From: a virus
Length of the DNA: 20,572 nt
Direction: 5' to 3' (one strand)
IMG/VR virus record: IMGVR_UViG_3300047554_000030
Location: 1-20,572 of that record
The translations under genes and the position numbers were made by a program. The notes under the pieces are model-generated. The model was not told the DNA's origin. It was given only the letters and a program-made list of their open reading frames with translations, and made no database searches. Shown here piece by piece: positions 1 to 6,153 of this stretch (position 1 is the first letter of the stretch; each line of letters begins with the position of its first letter).

Positions 1-669
1 CTCATAGACGCTGATTCTTTGTGTTACGCTGTAGGGTTCTCATCAAATGATGTTGATGAAGCCCTAGCAGTGTCTCGTTTAGAATCAACAATGGTTGAGC
101 TGTGTATGGATTTAGAATGCGATGATTACAAGGGATTCCTTACAGGTAAGGGTAACTTCCGAGTAGAACTAGCAAAGACAGTTCCATACAAAGGCACTAG
201 ACCAACTGAGAAGCCAATACACCTACAAGCCCTGAGAGAGCACTTAGTGTCCTCTTGGGGTTTTGTGGTTGTAGACGGTATAGAAGCTGACGATGCTGTT
301 GGCATTGAAGCTTATAAACTACACGAAGATGAATCTATCATGGTTCATATCGACAAAGACTTAAACCAGTTCCGAGGACATCACTATAACTACCGCAAGA
401 AAGAGAAGTATTATGTCTCTGAGTTTGCAGGTTGGTATAGCTTTTATTTACAGATTCTAACTGGTGATAGGATTGACAACATTGAAGGTCTGAAAGGTAT
501 TGGACCTGCTAAAGGTGCTAAGATTCTTAAAGACTGCACCACTATTGAAGAACTATATGATGCTGTGCTTAAAGCCTACGATGGCGATACAGTGCGAGTA
601 TTAGAAAACGGACAACTACTTTATCTACAAAGAAAAGAAGGAGATGTATGGCAACCACCCCAAAGATAA
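1..669 (+). CDS. 5'-3' exonuclease / flap endonuclease (FEN family), 5'-truncated by window edge
   Basis: Phage 5'-3' exonuclease of the FEN/PIN-like family (relative of T7 gp6 and the 5' nuclease domain of DNA polymerase I), which removes RNA primers and flaps and can degrade host DNA. The frame is open from base 1 and its first visible residues, LIDADSLCYAV, match the family's N-terminal metal-binding strand, so only a few codons are missing on the left. Other family motifs: IEADD (about residue 94 of the visible frame), the acidic segment HIDKDLNQ (about 116), and the helix-hairpin-helix region TGDRIDNIEGLKGIGPAKGAK (about 154-173), which binds duplex DNA. A TTG at 19 is in frame but would delete the first metal-binding Asp, so it is not the start. 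The gene ends in TAA at 667-669 and overlaps the next gene by 22 bases. Confidence 0.9.
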   Translation, partial: LIDADSLCYAVGFSSNDVDEALAVSRLESTMVELCMDLECDDYKGFLTGKGNFRVELAKTVPYKGTRPTEKPIHLQALREHLVSSWGFVVVDGIEADDAVGIEAYKLHEDESIMVHIDKDLNQFRGHHYNYRKKEKYYVSEFAGWYSFYLQILTGDRIDNIEGLKGIGPAKGAKILKDCTTIEELYDAVLKAYDGDTVRVLENGQLLYLQRKEGDVWQPPQR

Positions 670-962
670 TCCAGGTGTCTTGGATTGATGCTGTTGCTGA
701 TGTAGGTTGGGAAGGCAAGACTAAAGCAGAGATTCACCATTGCATCACCGTAGGCTATGTTGTAGACGAGACTGACGAAGCATTGTGTCTTGCATCTACA
801 TGGTCAATAGACCAAACAAATGCTCGTATGCACATTCCTAAAGCATGGATTAAGAACAGAAAGGTATTAGCAAGTGAAAACACACCAGTGCAGAAGGTGC
901 GGGGAAAAGTATCCGCAAAGAGAGGGAAAAAGAATATGTCTACAGTGCGAATCAAAGTGTAG
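648..962 (+). CDS. Small phage protein of unknown function, 104 aa
   Basis: Not assigned to a function. The ATG at 648 has a strong ribosome binding site (GAAGGAG, 637-643) inside the end of the exonuclease gene, so the two are probably translationally coupled. Residues 1-73 look like a compact alpha/beta domain (IIQVSWIDA, then an acidic/hydrophobic stretch with VGYVVDETDEALCLAS). The last 30 or so residues are Lys/Arg-rich and low in complexity. This tail lies over the start of the endonuclease VII-type gene in another frame, so it may be a late addition created when that gene arrived. A regulatory or nucleic-acid-binding role can be imagined from the basic tail but is not shown. Confidence 0.7.
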   Translation: MATTPKIIQVSWIDAVADVGWEGKTKAEIHHCITVGYVVDETDEALCLASTWSIDQTNARMHIPKAWIKNRKVLASENTPVQKVRGKVSAKRGKKNMSTVRIKV

Positions 963-1368
963 CACTTGTAATTGTGAATTAACACCAGAAACACAAGACA
1001 AATCTTCAATGTTGTTACGCAATAGTTATAGATGTAAAGCTTGCGTTGCAGCAGGTGTTAGAAATACTGTAGACAAAGAAAAGAGAAGAGATTACGATTT
1101 AAATAAAAACTATGGAATAACCCATGAAATTTATTTAAAAATGCTTGAAGAGCAAAAAGGATGTTGTAAAATATGTGGCATTACAGAACAAGAGCATGGC
1201 AAAAGACTTCATGTTGACCACAATCATAAAACAGGTAAAGTAAGAGGTCTTTTATGTGGACGCTGTAATACTGCCATAGGTAAATTTAAAGAAGACCCTG
1301 AAATAATTAAACGAGCTATTGAGTATATAGAAAGGTGGAACAATGTTAACAAGCTCAGCGAAAAATAA
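874..1368 (+). CDS. Endonuclease VII-type HNH (His-Me finger) nuclease, 164 aa
   Basis: Related to the recombination endonuclease VII family (T4 gp49), which resolves branched DNA; phages also carry such genes as free-standing mobile endonucleases. The core is C97-C98-x2-C101, then VDHNH (114-118) and LCGRCN (127-132): paired zinc cysteines around a His-Me finger, as in T4 endonuclease VII. The N-terminus has extra zinc-knuckle pairs (C6/C9, C22/C25, C29/C32, C54/C57). The start is GTG at 874, chosen because C6 and C9 are needed to complete the first knuckle; it has only a weak AAAGGT site about 10 bases upstream. The first 89 bases overlap the previous gene in another frame. The body is AT-rich: 13 of 60 bases are G/C at 1081-1140 by hand count, against 28 of 60 in the next gene at 1441-1500, which suggests transfer. 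Confidence 0.85.
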   Translation: MKTHQCRRCGEKYPQREGKRICLQCESKCSTCNCELTPETQDKSSMLLRNSYRCKACVAAGVRNTVDKEKRRDYDLNKNYGITHEIYLKMLEEQKGCCKICGITEQEHGKRLHVDHNHKTGKVRGLLCGRCNTAIGKFKEDPEIIKRAIEYIERWNNVNKLSEK

Positions 1369-1684
1369 AGGACGGGCTTTACAAAAGTGGGTCGTCAAAG
1401 AGCTTCTAAAAAGATATCCGCAACTAAGCGAACTTGACCTTCGCAGTTGTCCTATGGGTTCTCATGGTGAAGATGTTGTGATGTCTCAAGCAGCTAAGGA
1501 TGCTATTCCTGCTAACTTTGAATGTAAGTCTTTAGCTAAGGTTGCTGTCTATAATTACTATGACCAAGCTAAGTCACACGGAAACTATGAACCCATCGTT
1601 GTAATAAAGCAAAACGGCAGAGCTCCGTTAGCGGTGATTGACGCTGAAGTATTGTTTGATTTAATGGCTGGCGGTGAAGAATGA
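1343..1684 (+). CDS. PD-(D/E)XK nuclease, Holliday-junction-resolvase-like, 113 aa
   Basis: Small conserved phage nuclease of the PD-(D/E)XK fold. In order: helix 1 with GRALQKWVVKELL and an acidic E20, then MGSHGEDVVMS with D44, then FECKS (E60-x-K62). The E...D...ExK layout is that of Hjc-type resolvases and many phage endonucleases. The likely role is cleaving branched recombination or replication intermediates before packaging, functionally like T7 endonuclease I; this is inferred from the motifs. The ATG at 1343 has AAGGTGG at 1332-1338 and overlaps the endonuclease VII gene by 26 bases. The stop overlaps the next start as ATGA. Base composition is normal for the arm, so this is likely the resident resolvase and its upstream neighbour the newcomer. 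Confidence 0.75.
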   Translation: MLTSSAKNKGRALQKWVVKELLKRYPQLSELDLRSCPMGSHGEDVVMSQAAKDAIPANFECKSLAKVAVYNYYDQAKSHGNYEPIVVIKQNGRAPLAVIDAEVLFDLMAGGEE

Positions 1685-1854
1685 GTTACGGTAAAGACCT
1701 AGCAGAACAGTTTGAGAACTACACTGCTACAATGGAACTAGAAGCTAGATATATGCGTGAGCGTAATCAGAGACTAGAAGCAGAGAACGAATATCTCAAG
1801 AAACAAATTGATGTGTTGTTAAAAGTAATTGGAAAGGAAAGTCATGGAACTTGA
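1681..1854 (+). CDS. 57-aa predicted coiled-coil protein
   Basis: A short gene starting at the ATG of an ATGA overlap with the resolvase-like gene and ending with TGA at 1852-1854. The product is highly charged. Residues 17-50 carry hydrophobic residues at heptad spacing (MELEARYMRERNQRLEAEN, then YLKKQIDVLLKVI), as in a leucine-zipper-like dimerising helix. There is no enzymatic motif. It may be a partner or modulator of one of the adjacent nucleases, but this is inferred only from its position. Support is the perfect coupling with the upstream stop, the open frame and the 11-base overlap with the next gene. Confidence 0.65.
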   Translation: MSYGKDLAEQFENYTATMELEARYMRERNQRLEAENEYLKKQIDVLLKVIGKESHGT

Positions 1855-2041
1855 CATTGATAATGATTTCTGCGATGATATTGTTGCAGGACGATTAGTA
1901 CAAACATATAAATCTTTGAAGAAAGATATCGAAGAAAAGAATTGGGGACAGGAAGACTTAGAAAGCTTTGCAAAGATGGTAGAAGCCTTAGAAGTTGTAG
2001 GTCCTTGGTTTGTTTACGATTGGAAGAAGAAAACTAAATGA
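1844..2041 (+). CDS. Small acidic phage protein of unknown function, 65 aa
   Basis: Begins at ATG 1844 (MELDIDNDF), preceded by AAAGGAAAG at 1833-1841. A TTG at 1829 is also in frame, but it has no better ribosome site and would lengthen the overlap. The protein is acidic at the N-terminus and ends in a short Lys-rich tail after a Trp/Tyr-rich segment (VVGPWFVYDW). No known domain is recognised. Its TGA overlaps the start of the exonuclease gene as ATGA, so it sits in the same coupled operon. Confidence 0.65.
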   Translation: MELDIDNDFCDDIVAGRLVQTYKSLKKDIEEKNWGQEDLESFAKMVEALEVVGPWFVYDWKKKTK

Positions 2042-2772
2042 AGATTCTTTTACTTGATATTGAAACATCGCCTAATAGTGCTTATGTCTGGGGTCTGTAC
2101 GACCAGAACATCGGCATCAATCAAATGATAGACTCATCTCAAGTTCTTTGTTACTGTGCTAAATGGCTCGGTGATAAAGAAGTTGTGTTCGATTCTATTC
2201 ACAAATCATCTCGTAAGAAAATGTTGAAAGGTATTCATGGACTTATCGACCAAGCAGACGGTGTTGTTACTTATAATGGCAATAAGTTCGATTTACCTAT
2301 TCTTAACAAGGAATTCTTACTTCATAATTTTAATCCACCATCTCCTGCTAAGAAGATTGACTTACTTCGTACTGTTAGGAGCAACTTTAGGTTTACTAGT
2401 AACAAACTAGATTATGTCTCTCAACAGTTAGGACTCGGAAAGAAAGTAGACCATGAAGGATTTGAACTTTGGCTTAAGTGTATGGATAAAGATAATGCAG
2501 CTTGGAGTCGTATGGAAAAATACAACATCCAAGATGTCATCTTATTGGAGAAGTTATACTATAAGCTTTTACCTTGGATTAAATCGTTGCCTAATCGCAA
2601 TCTTAACACGGATAATCATGTATGTCCAAGCTGTGCTTCGACAAAGATACAAAAGCGTGGATTCTCTTTGGCAGCAACAGGAAGCTATCAAAGGTATCAA
2701 TGCAAAGACTGTGGTTCGTGGAGTCAAGGGACTACAGCGGTTAAAAAAGGTATCAAGATTAAAGGAATATAA
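2038..2772 (+). CDS. DnaQ-like 3'-5' exonuclease with C-terminal zinc ribbon, 244 aa
   Basis: RNase H-fold exonuclease of the DEDD superfamily, related to the exonuclease domain of family B polymerases and to YprB-type nucleases. Exo I is LLLDIETSP with D7 and E9. Exo II is YNGNKFDLPIL with D85. Exo III is YNIQD with Y162 and D166, the DEDDy form. Residues 196-225 hold two cysteine pairs (CPSC and CKDC) forming a zinc ribbon like those that bind nucleic acid. It probably trims 3' ends or degrades host DNA; whether it proofreads for a phage polymerase cannot be told here, as no polymerase is in the window. Start and stop are both overlap-coupled (ATGA upstream, TAATG downstream). Confidence 0.85.
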   Translation: MKILLLDIETSPNSAYVWGLYDQNIGINQMIDSSQVLCYCAKWLGDKEVVFDSIHKSSRKKMLKGIHGLIDQADGVVTYNGNKFDLPILNKEFLLHNFNPPSPAKKIDLLRTVRSNFRFTSNKLDYVSQQLGLGKKVDHEGFELWLKCMDKDNAAWSRMEKYNIQDVILLEKLYYKLLPWIKSLPNRNLNTDNHVCPSCASTKIQKRGFSLAATGSYQRYQCKDCGSWSQGTTAVKKGIKIKGI

Positions 2773-3356
2773 TGAAAAATTACAGAGATAATCCAGTAGC
2801 TATGCCTACATTAGGTGAGTATATTAAAGCTTTAGAAGGTTTAGAAGACAACGGAGATGTGATGTCTCGTCAAGTAGACTGTAAACCGATAGAAGGGTAT
2901 GAAGGCGATTACGACATTTATACAGACGGTCGTGTTTTTTCTTATAAATCAAACAGGTTTTTATCTCCAAGCAACGACAAAGACGGATATAAAAAAGTTG
3001 TTTTATGTAAAAACGGTATAAAAGGGCATTTTCGTGTGTGTAGATTAGTTGCAAAAGCCTTTGTTGCTAATCCTGCAAACTATCATTTAGTCAATCATTT
3101 AGATGAAGACAAAGCAAACGATAATGCTAGTAATTTGGAATGGACAGATAACTATGGTAATTGGAAACATAGTGAAGACTCTATGCCTGTAAAAGAAACA
3201 GCTGTGATTAAACTAACACTAGATGGAGATTATATTTGCGAGTATAAAGGTTTAATGGACGCTGCTAGAGATACTGGAGTATGGCAAGGAAATATCAGTA
3301 ATTGTTTATCAGGAAGATGTAAATCAACAGGGGGATATAGATGGATAGCGAAATGA
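2772..3356 (+). CDS. NUMOD4-HNH-NUMOD1 homing endonuclease, fused to a foreign N-terminal leader, 194 aa
   Basis: Mobile HNH endonuclease. Residues about 38-65 match NUMOD4 (PIEGYEGDYDIYTDGRVFSY). The HNH_3 core is RLVAKAF, VNHLDEDKANDNASNLEW (107-124). Residues 145-192 resemble a NUMOD1 DNA-binding helix segment ending in GGYRW. Such enzymes cut a specific site and spread by copying. Residues 1-35 are not part of the family and end in MSRQV, very close to MARQV at the start of the conserved part of the downstream DUF3310 protein. The endonuclease therefore seems to have been inserted in frame after the resident gene's first 35 codons. It uses the resident TAATG-coupled start and overlaps the next start by 16 bases. 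Confidence 0.85.
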   Translation: MKNYRDNPVAMPTLGEYIKALEGLEDNGDVMSRQVDCKPIEGYEGDYDIYTDGRVFSYKSNRFLSPSNDKDGYKKVVLCKNGIKGHFRVCRLVAKAFVANPANYHLVNHLDEDKANDNASNLEWTDNYGNWKHSEDSMPVKETAVIKLTLDGDYICEYKGLMDAARDTGVWQGNISNCLSGRCKSTGGYRWIAK

Positions 3357-3379
3357 TGGAAATAATGGCTCGTCAGGTT
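2862..3379 (+). repeat. Imperfect direct repeat flanking the homing endonuclease body
   Basis: ATGTCTCGTCAAGTA (2862-2876) and ATGGCTCGTCAGGTT (3365-3379) match at 12 of 15 bases, lie 503 bases apart, and encode MSRQV and MARQV in the frames of the endonuclease and the DUF3310 protein. They bracket the NUMOD4-HNH-NUMOD1 coding region almost exactly, as expected of the two edges of an insertion that rebuilt the interrupted gene's start. Confidence 0.6.
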
Positions 3380-3580
3380 TCAGGAAACCACTATAAGAAA
3401 GCTATTCAGCCTTGGGATATCATTGATGAATGGAATCTTAATTATTGGGCTGGTAATGTTATTAAATATGTGTTACGATATCCATATAAGAACGGTGTTG
3501 AAGACTTAGAGAAAGCTAAACACTATTTAGAATACTTAATCAAGAAGGAAAAAGATGCCTCTATTGCTACACGAGATTAA
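3341..3580 (+). CDS. DUF3310 family protein, 79 aa, with a probably truncated N-terminus
   Basis: Small phage protein of the DUF3310 family, seen in many podoviruses. The family pattern is ARQVSGNHYKKAIQPWDII (10-28), then the WAGNVIKYVLRYPYKNG core (36-52) and a helical EDLEKAKHYLEYLIKK tail. Related T7 genes are placed in nucleotide metabolism, which fits its place before the reductase, but the activity here is not shown. The chosen start is ATG 3341, with GGGGG at 3330-3334 as ribosome site. ATGs at 3353, 3356 and 3365 are in frame too. The first eight residues (MDSEMMEI) look improvised and lie over the end of the endonuclease gene. See the finding on gene splitting. Confidence 0.85.
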   Translation: MDSEMMEIMARQVSGNHYKKAIQPWDIIDEWNLNYWAGNVIKYVLRYPYKNGVEDLEKAKHYLEYLIKKEKDASIATRD

Positions 3581-3710
3581 AGAGCGACTTACAGAGCTTG
3601 ATGAAGTAACTTTGCTAGAGTTGTTAAACATCACTAGTGAAGATATTGTAGAGATGTTCTCAGACCGCATCGAGGACAGTGCCGATAAACTAGAAAAGGA
3701 AGTTAAATAA
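3555..3710 (+). CDS. Small conserved phage protein, 51 aa
   Basis: ATG 3555 has AAGGAA at 3545-3550 and overlaps the DUF3310 gene by 26 bases; it ends with TAA just before the reductase gene. The product is an acidic helical protein with the segment LTELDEVTLLELLNITSEDIVEMF, of a kind I associate with small genes near nucleotide-metabolism genes in podoviruses. No enzymatic motif is visible. The role is unknown. Support is the good ribosome site, the position in a fully packed operon and the regular hydrophobic pattern. Confidence 0.7.
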   Translation: MPLLLHEIKERLTELDEVTLLELLNITSEDIVEMFSDRIEDSADKLEKEVK

Positions 3711-3712
3711 CA

Positions 3713-5620
3713 ATGACTAAATACACAATGAGTCCTTACAATAATTTTATAGCTAAGTCTAGGTACTCACGCTATCTTGACGATGAAGGTCGTCGTGAGC
3801 ACTGGAATGAAACAGTAGCACGATATTTTGATTTTATGGAGCAACATCTTAAAGACAAGAATAACTATGTCTTGACTAAAGAACTTCGTACTGAATTAGA
3901 GTCTGCAGTAAATAACTTAGAAGTGATGCCGTCTATGCGAGCCATCATGACTGCAGGACCTGCACTAGAGCGTCAGAACATTGCAGCATTTAACTGTTCT
4001 TATTTACCTATTGATGACCCTAAAGCTTTTGACGAAGCGATGTACATTCTCCTATGCGGTACTGGTGTAGGATTCTCTGTGGAGAAGCAATATGTTTCTA
4101 AACTACCTGAAGTCCCTGAGCAGTTGTTCGCTAGTGAGACTACTATTGTTGTGTCGGATTCTAAAGAAGGATGGGCAAAATCACTTAGACAGCTCATTGC
4201 TCTTTTATATTCTGGTGAAATTCCAAGGTATGATGTATCCAAAGTTAGACCTGCAGGAGCTAGACTCAAGACTTTCGGTGGACGAGCTTCAGGACCAGGA
4301 CCTTTGGAAGAGCTTTATAAGTTTTGTATTGCCAAGTTTAAAGGAGCAGTTGGTCGTCGCCTCTCATCACTCGAATGTCATGATATTCTCTGCAAAATCG
4401 GGGAAGTTGTTGTTGTGGGTGGTGTTAGACGAAGTGCAATGATTTCTTTGTCTGATTTGTCCGACGACAAGATGGCTCATGCTAAAGCAGGTAACTGGTG
4501 GGATGGTCAAGGACAACGAGCATTGGCTAACAACTCTGCAGTCTATTCAGAGAAGCCTAGTATCGGTCAGTTCATGCGTGAATGGACATCAATCTATGAA
4601 TCACACTCAGGTGAGAGAGGAATCTTTAGTCGTGATGCATCGCAGAAACAAGCAGCCAAGAACGGTCGTAGGGATGCTACTTACGATTTTGGTACAAATC
4701 CTTGTAGTGAGATTATTCTTCGTCCTTATCAGTTCTGCAATCTATCTAGCTGTATTGTTCGTAGCGATGATGATATGGATTCATTGGCTCGTAAAATCCG
4801 TATTGCAGCGATTCTTGGCACTTTCCAGGCTTCGTTAACTAACTTCCCATACCTTCGTAAGATTTGGCAGAAGAACACTGAGGAAGAAGCTCTATTAGGT
4901 GTATCTATGACAGGAATCTGTGATAATGCATTGTTGAATAACCCTGACGACTTAGAGTTGCCAGCTCGATTGGAGAAACTAAAAGATGTTGCTGTGTCTA
5001 CTAATACTGAGTTTGCTGCAAGTATTGGCATTAATCCAAGTGTTGCGGTCACCGCCGTTAAGCCCGAAGGTACGGTCAGCCAACTTTGTTCTACTGCAAG
5101 CGGTATTCATCCTCAGCATAGTAAGTATTATATTCGTCGTGTTCGGGCAGATAACAAAGACCCTTTGACACAGTTCATGATTCAGTCTGGATTCGTTGCA
5201 GAACCTTGTGTGATGAAACCTGATTCAACAACAGTATTTAGTTTCCCTGTTGCTGTAGCTGACGGTGCTTTATTGCGTGATGATTTATCTGCATTGCAGC
5301 ATTTGAAGTTATGGTTATTGTTCCAAAGACACTACTGTGAACATAAACCGTCTGTGACTATTTCTGTTAAAGAAGATGAATGGATGGAAGTTGGAGCATG
5401 GGTGTTTGAACACTTCAATGAGGTAACTGGTGTGTCGTTCCTACCAATGGATGGTGGCACATACAAGCAAGCACCTTATGAAGAATGCACTGAAGAACAA
5501 TACAATCGATTGAAGTTATTACAGCCTGAAGGTGTTGACTGGGCTAACTTTAAAGAGTTTGATGACAATGTGGAAGGTGTACAGATGTTGTCATGTACTG
5601 CAGGTGGTTGTTCTATCTAG
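3713..5620 (+). CDS. nrdJ: Class II (adenosylcobalamin-dependent) ribonucleotide reductase, monomeric type
   Basis: Reduces ribonucleotides to deoxyribonucleotides with coenzyme B12, supplying dNTPs for phage replication. Landmarks are compared with Lactobacillus leichmannii RTPR. C95 (FNCSYLP) and C342 (QFCNLSS) form the substrate-reducing pair. N329-x-C331-x-E333 (NPCSE) holds the thiyl-radical cysteine, and C331 to C342 is the same 11-residue step as C408 to C419. PEGTVSQL follows. The C-terminal pair C628/C633 (CTAGGCSI) is the thioredoxin-reduced shuttle, with the RTPR spacing of five. At 635 aa it is about 100 residues shorter than the 739-aa Lactobacillus enzyme. Start ATG 3713 follows AAGGAAG at 3696-3702; ATG 3728 is an alternative. 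It is the last gene of the + strand arm. No small subunit or glycyl radical motif is present, as expected for class II. Confidence 0.95.
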   Translation: MTKYTMSPYNNFIAKSRYSRYLDDEGRREHWNETVARYFDFMEQHLKDKNNYVLTKELRTELESAVNNLEVMPSMRAIMTAGPALERQNIAAFNCSYLPIDDPKAFDEAMYILLCGTGVGFSVEKQYVSKLPEVPEQLFASETTIVVSDSKEGWAKSLRQLIALLYSGEIPRYDVSKVRPAGARLKTFGGRASGPGPLEELYKFCIAKFKGAVGRRLSSLECHDILCKIGEVVVVGGVRRSAMISLSDLSDDKMAHAKAGNWWDGQGQRALANNSAVYSEKPSIGQFMREWTSIYESHSGERGIFSRDASQKQAAKNGRRDATYDFGTNPCSEIILRPYQFCNLSSCIVRSDDDMDSLARKIRIAAILGTFQASLTNFPYLRKIWQKNTEEEALLGVSMTGICDNALLNNPDDLELPARLEKLKDVAVSTNTEFAASIGINPSVAVTAVKPEGTVSQLCSTASGIHPQHSKYYIRRVRADNKDPLTQFMIQSGFVAEPCVMKPDSTTVFSFPVAVADGALLRDDLSALQHLKLWLLFQRHYCEHKPSVTISVKEDEWMEVGAWVFEHFNEVTGVSFLPMDGGTYKQAPYEECTEEQYNRLKLLQPEGVDWANFKEFDDNVEGVQMLSCTAGGCSI

Positions 5621-5632
5621 TTTCCTTGTGTA

Positions 5633-5678
5633 GTCTCTTCGGAGACCTTTATGGGGCTGCTTCGGCAGCCTCTTTTTT
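5633..5678 (+). terminator. Two tandem UUCG hairpins with T run: rho-independent terminator of the + arm
   Basis: Hairpin 1 is GTCTC-TTCG-GAGAC (5633-5646). Hairpin 2 is GGCTGC-TTCG-GCAGCC (5655-5670), extendable by two pairs (one G-U) outward, and is followed by TCTTTTTT (5671-5678). Both loops are the very stable UUCG tetraloop. The T run lies on the + strand only, so hairpin 2 should stop transcription coming from the reductase gene. On the - strand the hairpins still form but no T run follows. The T run overlaps the stop codon of the lysozyme gene. Confidence 0.85.
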
Positions 5679-6153
5679 ACGACTCAAACATCTCTTTTTC
5701 GTGAGTTCTGCGTTTAACAAGACCAGGTAATACTTTAACACCTGCTTTAGTCCAGACCAAGAACTGCTGTGCTGCAGCTTCATATTCCTGTCTATTGACC
5801 TTCATACGAAGTGTAGAGTTCTGTAAGTTACCCAACCCTACATTGAAAGAGAAGCTAACCAATGCATCAAATTGACCTTGAGTAAGAGGAGCAGTAATAA
5901 GTCTGGATACACCCTGCTCAAACCTTGCAAGGTCTTTACGAAGTATTTCATCTACTTCCTCCATAGATAATGTTCTGTCCCATCCTGCAGGGATAGGAAG
6001 AGCCTTACGCTGTGCCAAAGGAACTTTAGCGTGTTGTGGGTCGATTACATGACCAACACCAACCGTCCACAGCAATGCTGGACATTGATAAGGACGCTGG
6101 CGAACACCCTCGTCCTTCTTGATGTTGTCAATACACTTTTGACTTACTTTCAT
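5677..6153 (-). CDS. Endolysin: GH24 phage lysozyme, 158 aa, with an E-C-T triad
   Basis: Muramidase that cuts the peptidoglycan glycan chain at lysis. The GH24 catalytic region is E15-G16, C24 and T30 (DEGVRQRPYQCPALLWTVGVGH): the E-x8-(D/C)-x5-T spacing of T4 lysozyme (E11, D20, T26), with Cys in place of the usual Asp, as in some phage lysozymes. Other family patterns are LTQGQFDALVSFSFNVG (90-106) and GLVKRRTHEKEMF near the end. The N-terminus is charged (MKVSQKCIDNIKKDEG), with no signal peptide or SAR anchor, so export depends on the holin encoded immediately upstream, with which it overlaps as ATGA. It has only a weak ribosome site and is probably translated by coupling. It is the last gene of the - strand arm. 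Confidence 0.93.
   Translation of the reverse strand: MKVSQKCIDNIKKDEGVRQRPYQCPALLWTVGVGHVIDPQHAKVPLAQRKALPIPAGWDRTLSMEEVDEILRKDLARFEQGVSRLITAPLTQGQFDALVSFSFNVGLGNLQNSTLRMKVNRQEYEAAAQQFLVWTKAGVKVLPGLVKRRTHEKEMFES

Noticed and set aside
755-1009. 84-codon open frame on the - strand
   Set aside because: Antisense to two overlapping + strand genes, hydrophobic and Cys/Phe-rich without motifs, no ribosome site.
2877-3364. Group I intron or intein around the HNH endonuclease
   Set aside because: The endonuclease is fused in frame to the leader and fills nearly the whole interval, leaving no room for an intron core; no splicing-domain blocks or terminal HN/Cys pattern of an intein are seen.
4092-4838. 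Open frames of 116 and 119 codons inside the reductase gene, + strand
   Set aside because: Out-of-frame shadows of a gene whose catalytic residues are all in place; no ribosome sites.
5633-5670. Bidirectional terminator
   Set aside because: On the - strand neither hairpin is followed by a T run, so I call termination only for the + strand.
5677-6153. SAR endolysin
   Set aside because: The N-terminus is charged and lacks a hydrophobic anchor, so a holin-dependent soluble lysozyme fits better.
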